64,000 nucleotides of DNA from JAVJSU01 sp040219275 (GTDB taxonomy: Bacteria; Chloroflexota; Anaerolineae; Aggregatilineales; Phototrophicaceae): contig JAVJSU010000024.1 of NCBI GenBank assembly GCA_040219275.1, forward strand, positions 209,694-273,693, given 5' to 3'. A program made the translations under genes and the position numbers. Each line of letters starts with the position of its first letter. Position 1 is the first letter of the stretch. Below, one piece after another: positions 49,436-58,990 of this stretch. Below the pieces are notes generated by a model, which had not been told where the DNA came from, made no database searches, and saw only the letters and a program-made list of their open reading frames with translations.

Positions 49436-50564
49436 TTTTTTCAAGGATTTGTGTATCTTCTTTTTCTTGTGCGTCAAAAAAGTTACTCATAAACTCACTG
49501 CGACGTTGCCTTAATGCCAATCTTGCGACAGCACGAATATCATCAGCAGTTGCCTGCATACGTCCATCTGTGGCCGCATGAGCGCGCGCCGCTTCAAACA
49601 TTGTATATTCAGCGCGATGAGAATCGATTTCGAGATCGTGGACTAAGCCTAAACCAAGTGCAATCGCATCATCTGTGAGCGTCGTTTCTTTAAGTAGTTC
49701 ACGCGAGACGATGACTTCTTCCAATGCGATGCTGGTCTCCATCTCCCATTGCCGAATGAACTGTGTTGGATTTTTCCTGTAAGCGTACACACGTTTATAG
49801 ATTTCTAAACGTTCCTGCTTGTCTGTTACGCCCCGCACGTTAACACGTAATCCAAAGCGATCAAGAATTTGTGGGCGAAGTCTACCTTCTTCAGGATTCA
49901 TAGAGCCTATTAGGACAAAGCGTGAACGATACGTTCCAGACATTGCGCCCCGTCGAACAGTATAGCTCCCTTGAGCAGAAGCATCCAATATTGCATCCAC
50001 AATCTGGTCATCTAGCAGATTCACTTCGTCTACGTAAAGTAGATTATTATCTGCGCGGGCAAGAATACCTTTTTCTAGCCGGATTTGATTACGCTGTACG
50101 GCGACACGCTCATTAATGCCACCAACCACATCTTCTAAACGGGCATTTAACGGTAACTCAACCAATTTGACGGATTCATAGTGCGAAATTGGTTCGTTCT
50201 TGCTGAATAGCTCGTAACAATCTGGATATAGATATTTCGCATCTTCAGATTTTAGATCGTCCGGTAGCACACCTTCTTCGCAATCGCTCACTTCGATGTC
50301 CGGTAGAATGCCTGTTAATCCACGTACAGCAGTGGTTTTAGCGATCCCACGAGGACCGATGAGCAATACGCCCCCGATTGATGGATTAACGACGGACAAG
50401 ATGAGCGCGGTACGCATTTCGACTTGACCGACGATTGCCATAAACGGAAACGGGCGATGTTCGGCAAGACCAAGATCAGTTGATTCAACCGATAAAATCG
50501 ACTTTGCGCCGGCTTCGTTAAGGAGTTTAAGCAGTGTTGACGGTGCCGCATGTGAGTCACTCAT
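49416..50564 (-). CDS. BchI-like Mg-chelatase-type AAA+ ATPase
   Basis: A 382-residue AAA+ protein of the chelatase subunit I type. It has FPFMAIVGQVEMRTALIL, Walker A GPRGIAKTTAVR (variant of GxRGTGKST), LEDVVGGI, Walker B LLYVDEVNLLDDQIVDAIL, and GSMNPEEGRLRPQILDRFGLRV. In tetrapyrrole synthesis BchI works with VWA-containing BchD and BchH, neither of which is near here. It may therefore serve another chelatase or a VWA partner encoded elsewhere. Its ATG overlaps the thioesterase stop (ATGA), so those two genes are coupled. Confidence 0.87.
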   Translation of the reverse strand: MSDSHAAPSTLLKLLNEAGAKSILSVESTDLGLAEHRPFPFMAIVGQVEMRTALILSVVNPSIGGVLLIGPRGIAKTTAVRGLTGILPDIEVSDCEEGVLPDDLKSEDAKYLYPDCYELFSKNEPISHYESVKLVELPLNARLEDVVGGINERVAVQRNQIRLEKGILARADNNLLYVDEVNLLDDQIVDAILDASAQGSYTVRRGAMSGTYRSRFVLIGSMNPEEGRLRPQILDRFGLRVNVRGVTDKQERLEIYKRVYAYRKNPTQFIRQWEMETSIALEEVIVSRELLKETTLTDDAIALGLGLVHDLEIDSHRAEYTMFEAARAHAATDGRMQATADDIRAVARLALRQRRSEFMSNFFDAQEKEDTQILEKIEQFNK

Positions 50565-51067
50565 GTAGATTGTGCCTTTTCGAGTGCGCGTTGTTGTTTG
50601 CGGTGTTCTTGTCGTTTTTGAGCTTGTTCCGCCCGTAATCGTTGTTGGTCAGTTTCATATGTGATTGGTGGCACCGGGGTAGGGCGACCTGCCTCGTCTA
50701 GCGCGACAAATACCAGATAGGCGGTATTGGTGACAATTGTACTGCGTTCAATCGGGTGCTCCGCAATGACTTCTACGCGTGCTTCCATTGATGTTCTTCC
50801 GACATACGTCAGTTCTGCTTGAAATTGCACAAACATACCAACCCGCATGGGTTCTAAAAATGTCATGGAGTCTATCGCTACGGTAACAGTGGGATGACCT
50901 GCGTGGCGCATTGTGGCTAAACCTGCGGCTTCATCGACAAGTTTCATGATAACACCACCGTGTACATTACCTAAACCGTTGGTGTCTTGCGGACCCATCA
51001 TCACGCTGAGTGTCACTGCTGAATCTTCAATTCGCTTAAGTTGTTCAGTCATAAGTTGAATTTCCAT
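50561..51067 (-). CDS. Hotdog-fold acyl-CoA thioesterase
   Basis: A 168-residue thioesterase of the YciA/BFIT type. The catalytic region GLGNVHGGVIMKLVDEAAGLATMRHAG has the N-x-x-G-x-(H)-G-G and Asp pattern, followed by TVAIDSMTFLEP. The last 35 residues form a highly charged Gln/Arg/Glu/Lys-rich helix that is not part of the fold. It should hydrolyse medium- or long-chain acyl-CoA. Start ATG 51067 or 51052 (MTEQLKR) cannot be separated; neither has a strong ribosome binding site. It is coupled to the BchI-like gene. Confidence 0.9.
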   Translation of the reverse strand: MEIQLMTEQLKRIEDSAVTLSVMMGPQDTNGLGNVHGGVIMKLVDEAAGLATMRHAGHPTVTVAIDSMTFLEPMRVGMFVQFQAELTYVGRTSMEARVEVIAEHPIERSTIVTNTAYLVFVALDEAGRPTPVPPITYETDQQRLRAEQAQKRQEHRKQQRALEKAQST

Positions 51068-51115
51068 AAAGTAAAGTTTATGTGAGCTTAAGTATAGCGT
51101 AATGCGCGTATAGAC

Positions 51116-52249
51116 TTAAAGCATCGAATCATATATTTCTTTAAGATGCTGTGCGGAGCGTTCCCACGTAAATTGTTTTGCCTGGGTAAAGCCTTTTACG
51201 ATCAAAGATTTTCGGAGTGTGTCATCAGTGATAAGTCGTTGTAATCCATCAACAATTGCATCTAAGTCGTATGGGTTGACCAATACCGTCGCATCACCAG
51301 CTACCTCCGGTAAAGATGACACACTAGATGTTAAAACGGGCGTTCCGCACGCCATACCTTCCAGAACTGGAAAGCCAAATCCCTCATAAAGTGATGGGAA
51401 GGCAACACAGTTGGCGGCGCTGTATAAAGCAGGTAAGTCAATGTCATCTACAAATCCGATGAGATGCACATGATCTGACAATCCTGTTTTGGAAATCGTC
51501 TCGAAAATAGGATCTTCTAGCCAGCCCTTACCGCCAGCAATCACAAAATCAATGTCTATGCCGTTTTTACGAAGATTGGCGAGCGCATGTATGAGCCGCT
51601 GATAGTTTTTACGTGGTTGAACCGTTCCAACGGACAGAATAAACGGGCGTTTCGGAATTCTATATTTACTTCGTATAGTCATGCCAGCATCCGAAACTGG
51701 TTTAAAACGTTTATCTACACCTGATAGCAAAACTGTAATTTTATCAGCAGATGATCCATAAAATTCAATGATGTCGTTTTTAGTTGCCTGTGAATCTGCC
51801 AGAATATGATCTGCACGTCTAATAGAATCCGGAACGACGCGGTCAAGATAGGCTTTTAGTGCAGGACTCGCCGCTTCCGGTACTCGAATAAACGATAGAT
51901 CGTGAACTGTTAAGAGTGTTCGGGTTTTTGGTCGGGTAGGGGGGAGTACGAAATCTGTTGCATGATAAATGCGTGTTTCACCAATCATCATTTCGATAGG
52001 AAATTTTGCATTGGCACGAAACCAGAGACGCGCCAGCCATTTTGGTGAAATACGCGTGTTCCGCCAATGAAAATTATCGCCTAATTGTTGTGGCAATGCT
52101 GATTTGGAAGCACCAGACACGAAAAGCTTATAGCGTGTATCTGTGTCATGACGGGCGAGTGCGTGGGTAAGTTCACGCACATAACGCCCAATGCCCGCAC
52201 CTTGCTCAAATGCAGGCGTGTAATCTATTGTGATCGTTGAGTTGGGCAC
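51116..52249 (-). CDS. GT4-type glycosyltransferase
   Basis: A 377-residue GT-B fold glycosyltransferase. N-terminal GAGIGRYVRELTHAL is the acceptor-domain glycine loop. The C-terminal donor domain has VGTVQPRKNYQRLI and the nucleotide-sugar E-x7-E motif in PSLYEGFGFPVLEGMACG. It should add a sugar to a lipid-linked or surface glycan. One base separates it from the GtrA-like gene upstream, and the series continues with Wzy-like and UDP-xylose synthase genes. Confidence 0.92.
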   Translation of the reverse strand: MPNSTITIDYTPAFEQGAGIGRYVRELTHALARHDTDTRYKLFVSGASKSALPQQLGDNFHWRNTRISPKWLARLWFRANAKFPIEMMIGETRIYHATDFVLPPTRPKTRTLLTVHDLSFIRVPEAASPALKAYLDRVVPDSIRRADHILADSQATKNDIIEFYGSSADKITVLLSGVDKRFKPVSDAGMTIRSKYRIPKRPFILSVGTVQPRKNYQRLIHALANLRKNGIDIDFVIAGGKGWLEDPIFETISKTGLSDHVHLIGFVDDIDLPALYSAANCVAFPSLYEGFGFPVLEGMACGTPVLTSSVSSLPEVAGDATVLVNPYDLDAIVDGLQRLITDDTLRKSLIVKGFTQAKQFTWERSAQHLKEIYDSML

Positions 52250-52250
52250 G

Positions 52251-52925
52251 TTATTTTACGTCGCCATAAGTCCAATAGCGATTTGCGAAGAAATTCCACA
52301 ACATAATCACTGCCATACCGATAAGCTGTGCAACGATTGATCCAAGCTTTGCCTCAGCGGTAGGATTGGGATCATACGAGGCGTTAAATATGTGAATTAA
52401 CGGAAGCAAGGTCGGTAGAATTATCGGTCCTAAGCGGAACGACATCGTTGTGACCCAAACGGATCGTGCGAAACCACCTGTAACGCTGATAAGTGTAAAC
52501 TGGGCAAGCTGGCGGCGCATTGAATTCGCACGGGATTCCGGATAAACCCACATCTGTGTCCAGATAAAGTTGCTGATGACTGCGAGTATAAATGCGATAC
52601 TCGTAGCAATTGCCACATTGCTTGCTACGGGAATATTCAAAACCTCATCAAGGTGGAGTATATTTGCTGTTGCAGTATCATGGAAGAGGTGACTGCCAAA
52701 AATGTGGGTTGGTTCGAGAATGGTCGCCTGCAAGATAATCAATACGCCAAAATCTACCATTGCACCACTTACACCTACAACGGCAAAGCGCAAGAAGCGT
52801 TCTACTTCTTTCGCTTTATTGCCGAAGCGTCTTGCGACGAGTTCGATTGGCAAGTCTAGCGGATTACGGACTTGAATGTTTCGCTTTGCTTCAGTTTCAA
52901 CGACTGTCATAGTTGATTGATTCAT
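52251..52925 (-). CDS. GtrA-like membrane protein
   Basis: A 224-residue protein with four membrane helices starting RFLRFAVVGVSGAMVDFGVLI, the GtrA signature, and the FWNFFANRYWTYG-like ending (MLWNFFANRYWTYG). GtrA-type proteins are thought to flip or deliver polyprenyl-linked sugars during surface glycan modification. The loop between helices 1 and 2 is longer than usual. The gene's ATG abuts the stop of the Wzy-like gene. Confidence 0.87.
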   Translation of the reverse strand: MNQSTMTVVETEAKRNIQVRNPLDLPIELVARRFGNKAKEVERFLRFAVVGVSGAMVDFGVLIILQATILEPTHIFGSHLFHDTATANILHLDEVLNIPVASNVAIATSIAFILAVISNFIWTQMWVYPESRANSMRRQLAQFTLISVTGGFARSVWVTTMSFRLGPIILPTLLPLIHIFNASYDPNPTAEAKLGSIVAQLIGMAVIMLWNFFANRYWTYGDVK

Positions 52926-54409
52926 TACCTTTTGAACCTATACGCATTCGACGTTTGTGCGTAAAGTATTGCGACTATACCAATCATAACCCCAATATGC
53001 AGAAAAATATTGTTAACAAATAAATTGTCTGTCAGGCTATGAACCGATAAATATGTCCACGTTCCTAATAGGCCGATAGAAACACACCTTGAGATCAGAT
53101 CAGGATGACTCCGGCACCGCCATGTGAACCATACAATCCCTAGCCACATAAACATATACCCCAGAAAACCAATGATGCCAGTCTCCGCAAGAACATTCAA
53201 GTAGTAATTGTGAGCATGTCCGAGAGGTTCGTCCCAGTTGATAAGGCGATAATCATTGTAGACGGCTTCGTAATTGCCAAATCCTACACCCATCCATAAT
53301 TCTTCACTGATCATATTTGTTGCGGCTTGCCAGTGCGCGAGGCGTTCGACAACAGCATAATTTTCCGTTGTAATATCTACACCCCGGATGTCGTCTACAG
53401 CGATGATGTCCCGCGTGGCACTTTCAATTCGATCCATGATGGATGCCGGTATTCGATTAGATGACCATAATAGAAATACAGAAACAAAAACTATTCCAGC
53501 AACTCCAATTGACTGCCATAATTTTCGAGGAAGGGCAATACTGATAACACCCATCGATACGGCAAAACTCAGCCACGCGCCACGACTCCAAGAGGCGACA
53601 AGGGCGAGTATGAGTAAGCCCGCAGATAGTCCATAGAACGAAAAATAGCCTAATGCAGATAAAGAAATTGCCCGACTTTTATGCCATTGTTCAATATTGA
53701 TCCAGAAATAGGCATACGCCATCAATAGCGCGATGGGTGCCAACAACCCCATAAAACCACCAAATGGATTGGGTTGCCCAAATGTGCCGAATGCTCTGAA
53801 GAAGCTGTCATTGATCCTGAAGTGATCTGCTCCACTGCCACCTAAGAAGATATAAAGACCAATTAGGGCGTTTGCCGCTCCAGCGATCACCAGTGCGAAA
53901 ACAATATATTGCCAATCGTGTTTTTTGCCTACATCCAAAACAATCACTGCAAATATCAACACAAAAAGCCACTTGAGCCATTCACTTAGCCATGCGCCTA
54001 AGGAGTGTGCGGTAAACACCGAAATACCAGAACAGGCAATGAATATGATGATTGGGATAAAATTATTTGACCACGTTAGATTTGTTAGGCGGTGCTGGAT
54101 TCTGATACGGTGAACAGTCCATGTTGCGACAAAGATAAGTGCAGTAATTTGTCCAATATCAAGCGGCGGATTGATGATAGATTCCGCAGAAATTAACGCT
54201 CTCAATGGCGCGAAAATAAGCACTATCACCATTGCTGAGAGTGGAGAGATCGCGAAAAGAAGTAAAAATGCGATGGTTGCAAAAGCGGTGGCAACCCCAT
54301 TTAGTGGTTGGGTGGCCACCACAATACCTGAAAAAATGGCGATAACTGTGACTAGTGCGTGCATCCAATTGTACGTTGAATGCTTAGTTGTTATCTGTGT
54401 GAATATCAC
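52925..54409 (-). CDS. O-antigen ligase/polymerase-like membrane protein
   Basis: A 494-residue polytopic protein of the Wzy/WaaL (Wzy_C) group. It has about twelve hydrophobic segments and a large loop near residues 310-400, with the region WWMGVGFGNYEA-like pattern (ELWMGVGFGNYEAVYN) and GHAHNYYLNVLAETGIIG, which is the conserved H-x-H-N-x-x-L...G core. It should polymerise or transfer lipid-linked glycans at the outer membrane face or cell surface. GTG 54409 overlaps the upstream stop as GTGA. Confidence 0.88.
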   Translation of the reverse strand: MIFTQITTKHSTYNWMHALVTVIAIFSGIVVATQPLNGVATAFATIAFLLLFAISPLSAMVIVLIFAPLRALISAESIINPPLDIGQITALIFVATWTVHRIRIQHRLTNLTWSNNFIPIIIFIACSGISVFTAHSLGAWLSEWLKWLFVLIFAVIVLDVGKKHDWQYIVFALVIAGAANALIGLYIFLGGSGADHFRINDSFFRAFGTFGQPNPFGGFMGLLAPIALLMAYAYFWINIEQWHKSRAISLSALGYFSFYGLSAGLLILALVASWSRGAWLSFAVSMGVISIALPRKLWQSIGVAGIVFVSVFLLWSSNRIPASIMDRIESATRDIIAVDDIRGVDITTENYAVVERLAHWQAATNMISEELWMGVGFGNYEAVYNDYRLINWDEPLGHAHNYYLNVLAETGIIGFLGYMFMWLGIVWFTWRCRSHPDLISRCVSIGLLGTWTYLSVHSLTDNLFVNNIFLHIGVMIGIVAILYAQTSNAYRFKR

Positions 54410-55341
54410 ACGACCCCACGAAAATATTCAATCGTCTTAATTAAACCTTCGGCAAGCTCTACCTTGGGTTCCCATTTTAACACTTCCCGTGCGCGGGTAA
54501 TGTCAGGTTGTCTAGTTTGGGGATCACCCTTGATTCGATCATCATTTTTATAGACCGTGCCTGCGGGATTATCCGTAATTTCGTTGACGATTTCAGCAAA
54601 TTGTTTGATCGACATTTCATGAGGATTGCCGATGTTAACCGGTTCGTTGAAGTCAGATTCTAGCAGGCGATAAAGCCCTTCTATAAGATCATCAACATAC
54701 TGGAAACTACGTGTTTGTGAACCGTCGCCATAAATAGTAAGCGGTTCTTCTCTCAGTGCTTGACCGATGAAGTTGGGTACAACACGACCGTCATCCAACC
54801 GCATACGCGGACCATAGGTGTTGAAAATACGTACGATGCGTGTATCTACGCTATGCGTGCGGTGATATGCCATTGTTAATGCTTCTGAGAAGCGTTTTGC
54901 TTCGTCATACACGCCACGCGGTCCGATTGTGTCTACATTGCCGACATACGTCTCTTTTTGCGGATGCTCTAACGGATCACCATAAATTTCTGACGTGGAT
55001 GCTAGCAGGAACTTAGCCCCTTTTGCAAGCGCAAGACCCAGCGCGTTGTGTGTGCCAAGACTACCAACTTTGAGTGTTTGAATCGGGAATTTTAGATAGT
55101 CAATCGGGCTAGCTGGTGACGCAAAATGGAGAACAGCATCAATTTCACCCGCAACGTAGATATAATTTGCAATATCGTGTTTTATGAAAGTAAACGATGG
55201 ATTACCAACAAGGTGAGCGATGTTTTTTGTGCTTCCGGTAATCAAGCTATCCATTGCAACGACTTCGTGACCTTCTTTAAGAAAGCGATCACATAGATGA
55301 GATCCCAGAAAACCCGCACCACCAGTAATTAAAACGCGCAA
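54406..55341 (-). CDS. uxs: UDP-glucuronate decarboxylase (UDP-xylose synthase)
   Basis: A 311-residue extended SDR. Rossmann motif VLITGGAGFLGSHL (residues 3-16), LHFASPASPIDY, the Ser of LASTSEIYGDPLEHPQ, and the YDEAKR catalytic Tyr-Lys pair with the following RIVRIFNTYGPRM. The combination of GDPLEHPQ and YDEAKR is typical of UDP-glucuronate decarboxylases, which make UDP-xylose for glycan synthesis. It is coupled to the Wzy-like gene by a four-base overlap, so xylose may enter the surface polymer. An epimerase of the same fold remains possible. Confidence 0.88.
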   Translation of the reverse strand: MRVLITGGAGFLGSHLCDRFLKEGHEVVAMDSLITGSTKNIAHLVGNPSFTFIKHDIANYIYVAGEIDAVLHFASPASPIDYLKFPIQTLKVGSLGTHNALGLALAKGAKFLLASTSEIYGDPLEHPQKETYVGNVDTIGPRGVYDEAKRFSEALTMAYHRTHSVDTRIVRIFNTYGPRMRLDDGRVVPNFIGQALREEPLTIYGDGSQTRSFQYVDDLIEGLYRLLESDFNEPVNIGNPHEMSIKQFAEIVNEITDNPAGTVYKNDDRIKGDPQTRQPDITRAREVLKWEPKVELAEGLIKTIEYFRGVV

Positions 55342-55438
55342 ATGACACCCCCATGCTTAATGAACTTAGGACTAAACCGTAGGCATTGTATCATTTATAT
55401 GGAAAGTTATATATCAATTATTTATGAAATTTGGGATT

Positions 55439-55996
55439 TTAGACGCGGACTTTTCCTTCGCCACTTTCTTTGAGGTTTTCTAACTGACGGTTAAACTCTT
55501 CTTCGAAAATATCAAAAGTGACTTTTTCGCTGAAACATAAGGTCACATGGCGTACCGATTTCAGAGGCTCAAATGTAAAATCTATTATTTTTTCTAGCAT
55601 AGTTCTCGCACAATTTTCTACAGGGTAACCCAGTGTACCTACGGAAATTGCTGGAAAACTGAGCGAGGCAATTTGATTTTCTTCTGCTAATTCTAGACAA
55701 CGCCATGTTGCATTAGCGAGTTTTCCGCGTTCGGCACCTTCTCCCCAATGTGGTCCTACCGTGTGGATAAGTTTCGTCGCGTTTTGGAGATTGCCCGCGG
55801 TTGTAATGACGGCGGAACCAACATCACACCAACCAATTTGTCTGCATTCATGCTGAACACTCTCACCAACAAGCGCAATCATTTCGTCAGAAAGATCGAG
55901 GGTGGTATTTGCAGGAATGACAATCGCATCGGTGGTGAGTGCTAATTGGTTTCCCTGTATGACTTCAATTGAAACTTTGTTCACCTTCGCTTTCAT
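55439..55996 (-). CDS. Macro-domain protein
   Basis: A 185-residue single macro domain. Seen: IEVIQGNQLALTTDAIVIPANT (ADP-ribose-binding strand and loop), ECRQIGWCDVGSAVITTAGNL, HTVGPHWGEG and SLSFPAISVGTLGYP with the phosphate-binding glycine loop. The usual catalytic Asn-Asn-Asp region reads PANTTLD, so the domain may bind ADP-ribose or O-acetyl-ADP-ribose with altered hydrolytic ability. Stand-alone macro domains de-modify ADP-ribosylated proteins. AGGAG lies ten bases before ATG 55996. Confidence 0.88.
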   Translation of the reverse strand: MKAKVNKVSIEVIQGNQLALTTDAIVIPANTTLDLSDEMIALVGESVQHECRQIGWCDVGSAVITTAGNLQNATKLIHTVGPHWGEGAERGKLANATWRCLELAEENQIASLSFPAISVGTLGYPVENCARTMLEKIIDFTFEPLKSVRHVTLCFSEKVTFDIFEEEFNRQLENLKESGEGKVRV

Positions 55997-56038
55997 GATG
56001 AAAACACTCCTGACTGATTTGCTTAATTACACCATTGT

Positions 56039-58990
56039 TCAGGTTGTTGCGTCAATAGCACTGATGTTCGGTGATGTTGTTGCGATTGCCAGTAGCGTCA
56101 TGAACACATAAGCAAGATCAATCACAAACAGACTATTATCGACCAATCCGTGTGCGAGTATGTCAATCATTGCGCCCATAGCACCTATGATAATAGCAAT
56201 TTGAATACGGTCGCGCTCGTTAACAGTCGATAAGTGCCTAAATAAGGTTCTCCAGAATAAAAATTGGGTGAAGGTAAACCAGATAACGCCGAAAATGCCT
56301 AATCTTATCCAGATATCAAGCAAGAAATTGTGTGGGTGTGATAGATTTGGTTCTTGCCACGCGTCCGGCAAAATGTATATTCCGCGAAACGCGTATAGAA
56401 ATTGGTCCAGTCCAAGTCCGGTGATCGGGTGATCCTTTATAATATTGATTCCGCTGTCCCAAACGCGCAAACGATAGAAGTTTGTTCCCTGTGTGAAGTC
56501 CAGAATGTTGTTAAACCTGGGAAATTGTAAAGCGAACAAGATGCCAATGACACCAATAACACCAAGGATGATAAGGGGTAGAAGTGCTTTACGTCGGTAA
56601 ATCAAAATAAGCATTGTACTGACGGTGATTGGAATTCCGATAAACAATGCACCGACACTTTGGGTCAATATCAGCGCGATAGCCATGATGCCTAATGCGA
56701 AACCTGATAAATAGGTTCTGAACCTATTTATTGGAATAAGCACGAAGGCAAGTGCGAAAGGAATGCAACGTCCTAGAAAAAGTGATACGTTGTTGGGTGA
56801 ACCGTATACACTCGCTAAACGATTTGCGCCTCCTTCTGCTTCGATAATCGATTCACCTAACGCGTATTGCACTAGACCGATTGTCGCAACCATAACGCCT
56901 GCAAAGATCAGCATATCTACTACACGACTTTTTTTGTCTTGGGGTAGGGTGCGGAAAATCATGTAGTACAGCGCAGGTTGAATGATAATGGTTCGTAGCT
57001 CGGTTATCGCCACGTTACGGTAAGTTGACCAACTAAAGGCTAGAATGCCTAGAACCATCCATGCGATGACTGCGTAATCTAAGGGATGTAGATGGCGAAA
57101 TGATAGATGAGGAAGCATTGTTTCGCGTTGTTGATAATTTCTTGCCCATAAAATCACCATCTGCAATATCCACGCTGTGGCGGTGATGAAAAGGATAATC
57201 TCAGCAGTTGGAAAGGCGAAACGGTATAGCTCAACCGGAAACAGGAAAAATGGAGACCAAAATAAGGTCAACATGATTCCAAATTCAAGATGGTTGTAAA
57301 TAATGATAAAGAGGGTTAAGCCGGCGAGAATCGTGAAAACAAATGGTGGCTGTAAATAAATCAAGCCCGCAGAAATGAGGGCGATAGTCAGCTGAATTTC
57401 ATCACGTCGGAAAATTTGTGGTGTGGCGTTTCCCCATGTGAGCACCATGCCGATCATCAGCAAAATCGAGGTGATAAATCCAAAAATGAATCGAAACGGA
57501 TAGCTTATCCATTTTGTGAAGAAGATAATCCCGTTGAAGTTAGCATGGTTGGATAAGTGTGCTACGGAAAATATGATACTGATAAACGCAACTAGCGAAG
57601 TTATCCATGCAACGTTGATTTGTTGCTGAAATAACCTATGCTGATTTCCCGAACTGATAGCAAATCCGATCAATGGATAAGTTGAGATATCACTATCCGG
57701 GATGAGTTCGTTTACCACGATGCGAAGTTGGTGTGAGCCTTTGTCTAAGTTAGTTGCGATGGTCACTGAATTCGTTTCCGGTTGAAGCGTATCGCTCGTC
57801 AGGAGTAGATAGGCATTTCCGTCACTATCCTGTGGAAGGGCATTCGCGGGTTTATTGTCAATTGTCGCGTAAAAATATGTGGAATAATTACCCTCATGCA
57901 CGAGCACAGCAACATCACTGCCTACAAAATCAAAAGTGAGTTGACTGTCATTGACCCAGCCTGCGTCCGCTCCTTGTGTATCAAAATTCCATATGCCACT
58001 ATAGGATGTGTAGGGATTTTGCGCGGGATACAGTCCATTTATTGCGGTATCGAGATTTGCGAAATCAATGACCGCCGCACCTTCACTCAGGATGAGTCCG
58101 CCAAGCCACGCCCATTCGTGTAGATCGTTGAGGATATTTTGAATAGCGTCTTCTGCGTCTTGAGTATCGACGCTGACACTTGTTAGCCAGATTGGTTTCT
58201 GGCTGTCTCCATAATCGATCATCACATCCCGATATTGGGGTAGGTGATAAAAATTGAAAAAAGTGGTTGCGATGCCATCTACAAAATCGCCGCCGCCAAG
58301 GGCGTAGAATTCGCGAATGTTCCCTGCATGATTTACTCTAGAGTTGGATTTATTATCCGCTGATGGCGGGAACTCTGCACTTAGTACGAAAGCCCACGCG
58401 TCCGCATCATGGATAGCAGAATAGGTGGGTTCAAGCATCGCTATATATTCAGTTAAGGTGGGGGATTCTTGAGCTTCATTATCCTGAAAATCGAGTCCAT
58501 CCCATACTTGGTAATAATCAATCTGCTCGTTATATCTGGATGCGAATTGTCCGGCGAATTGGGCGAATTCTATGGGATTTTGGACTAGCACACTGCCAGT
58601 ATCTGCTTGCGCCCATTGTGGTATTCCCCTGATGACCGCAATAAGCTGAATATCGGGATAGGCTGAGACAGCTTGTGTTATTCGATCCCATTCAGACCAC
58701 TGGAATTCGCCCGCATTGGTTTCAATTTCTGCCCAATCAGCCACCTGTCGAATCCAATAGACATTTGACGCATTTAATTGCTCAAGTTCACTAATTAGCT
58801 GATCTTGATTCAGTGTTAATAAGTTACGATTTACCCCAAATTGTGGCACACGAAATGGAAGTTCTGTCGTACTCGTAGGGTTGACATATCCATGTAGCGT
58901 TGTATTTCTGGCAGAGATCGTTGCGAATGCGGCGACTATGGCACCACAAAACGCAACGATAGAAAAGATGAGCAGTAACCACTGTCGCAT
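56039..58990 (-). CDS. Fusion of glycosidase-like extracellular domain and O-antigen ligase domain
   Basis: A 983-residue fusion protein. An N-terminal membrane helix (residues 5-25) is followed by a TIM-barrel glycosidase-like domain (about 45-345), recalling GH39/GH5 enzymes: VYWIRQVADWAEIE and the strand-4 position YYQVWDGLD. At that place active enzymes have W-N-E-P, but here it reads W-D-G-L (residues 163-166). The nucleophile place WLTE reads WLTS (Ser271). It is therefore probably a binding domain. A beta-sandwich (about 350-460) follows, then about eleven membrane helices with a Wzy_C core near LGLDQFLYAFRG and LSHPHNFLLDIWIRLG. It is probably a surface-glycan ligase with its own recognition module. 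Confidence 0.82.
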   Translation of the reverse strand: MRQWLLLIFSIVAFCGAIVAAFATISARNTTLHGYVNPTSTTELPFRVPQFGVNRNLLTLNQDQLISELEQLNASNVYWIRQVADWAEIETNAGEFQWSEWDRITQAVSAYPDIQLIAVIRGIPQWAQADTGSVLVQNPIEFAQFAGQFASRYNEQIDYYQVWDGLDFQDNEAQESPTLTEYIAMLEPTYSAIHDADAWAFVLSAEFPPSADNKSNSRVNHAGNIREFYALGGGDFVDGIATTFFNFYHLPQYRDVMIDYGDSQKPIWLTSVSVDTQDAEDAIQNILNDLHEWAWLGGLILSEGAAVIDFANLDTAINGLYPAQNPYTSYSGIWNFDTQGADAGWVNDSQLTFDFVGSDVAVLVHEGNYSTYFYATIDNKPANALPQDSDGNAYLLLTSDTLQPETNSVTIATNLDKGSHQLRIVVNELIPDSDISTYPLIGFAISSGNQHRLFQQQINVAWITSLVAFISIIFSVAHLSNHANFNGIIFFTKWISYPFRFIFGFITSILLMIGMVLTWGNATPQIFRRDEIQLTIALISAGLIYLQPPFVFTILAGLTLFIIIYNHLEFGIMLTLFWSPFFLFPVELYRFAFPTAEIILFITATAWILQMVILWARNYQQRETMLPHLSFRHLHPLDYAVIAWMVLGILAFSWSTYRNVAITELRTIIIQPALYYMIFRTLPQDKKSRVVDMLIFAGVMVATIGLVQYALGESIIEAEGGANRLASVYGSPNNVSLFLGRCIPFALAFVLIPINRFRTYLSGFALGIMAIALILTQSVGALFIGIPITVSTMLILIYRRKALLPLIILGVIGVIGILFALQFPRFNNILDFTQGTNFYRLRVWDSGINIIKDHPITGLGLDQFLYAFRGIYILPDAWQEPNLSHPHNFLLDIWIRLGIFGVIWFTFTQFLFWRTLFRHLSTVNERDRIQIAIIIGAMGAMIDILAHGLVDNSLFVIDLAYVFMTLLAIATTSPNISAIDATT

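Noticed and set aside
55439..55996. Toxin-antitoxin (DarT/DarG-type) macro-domain antitoxin
   Set aside because: No DarT-like toxin gene adjoins it, and the next genes are polysaccharide genes, so only a stand-alone macro domain is claimed.
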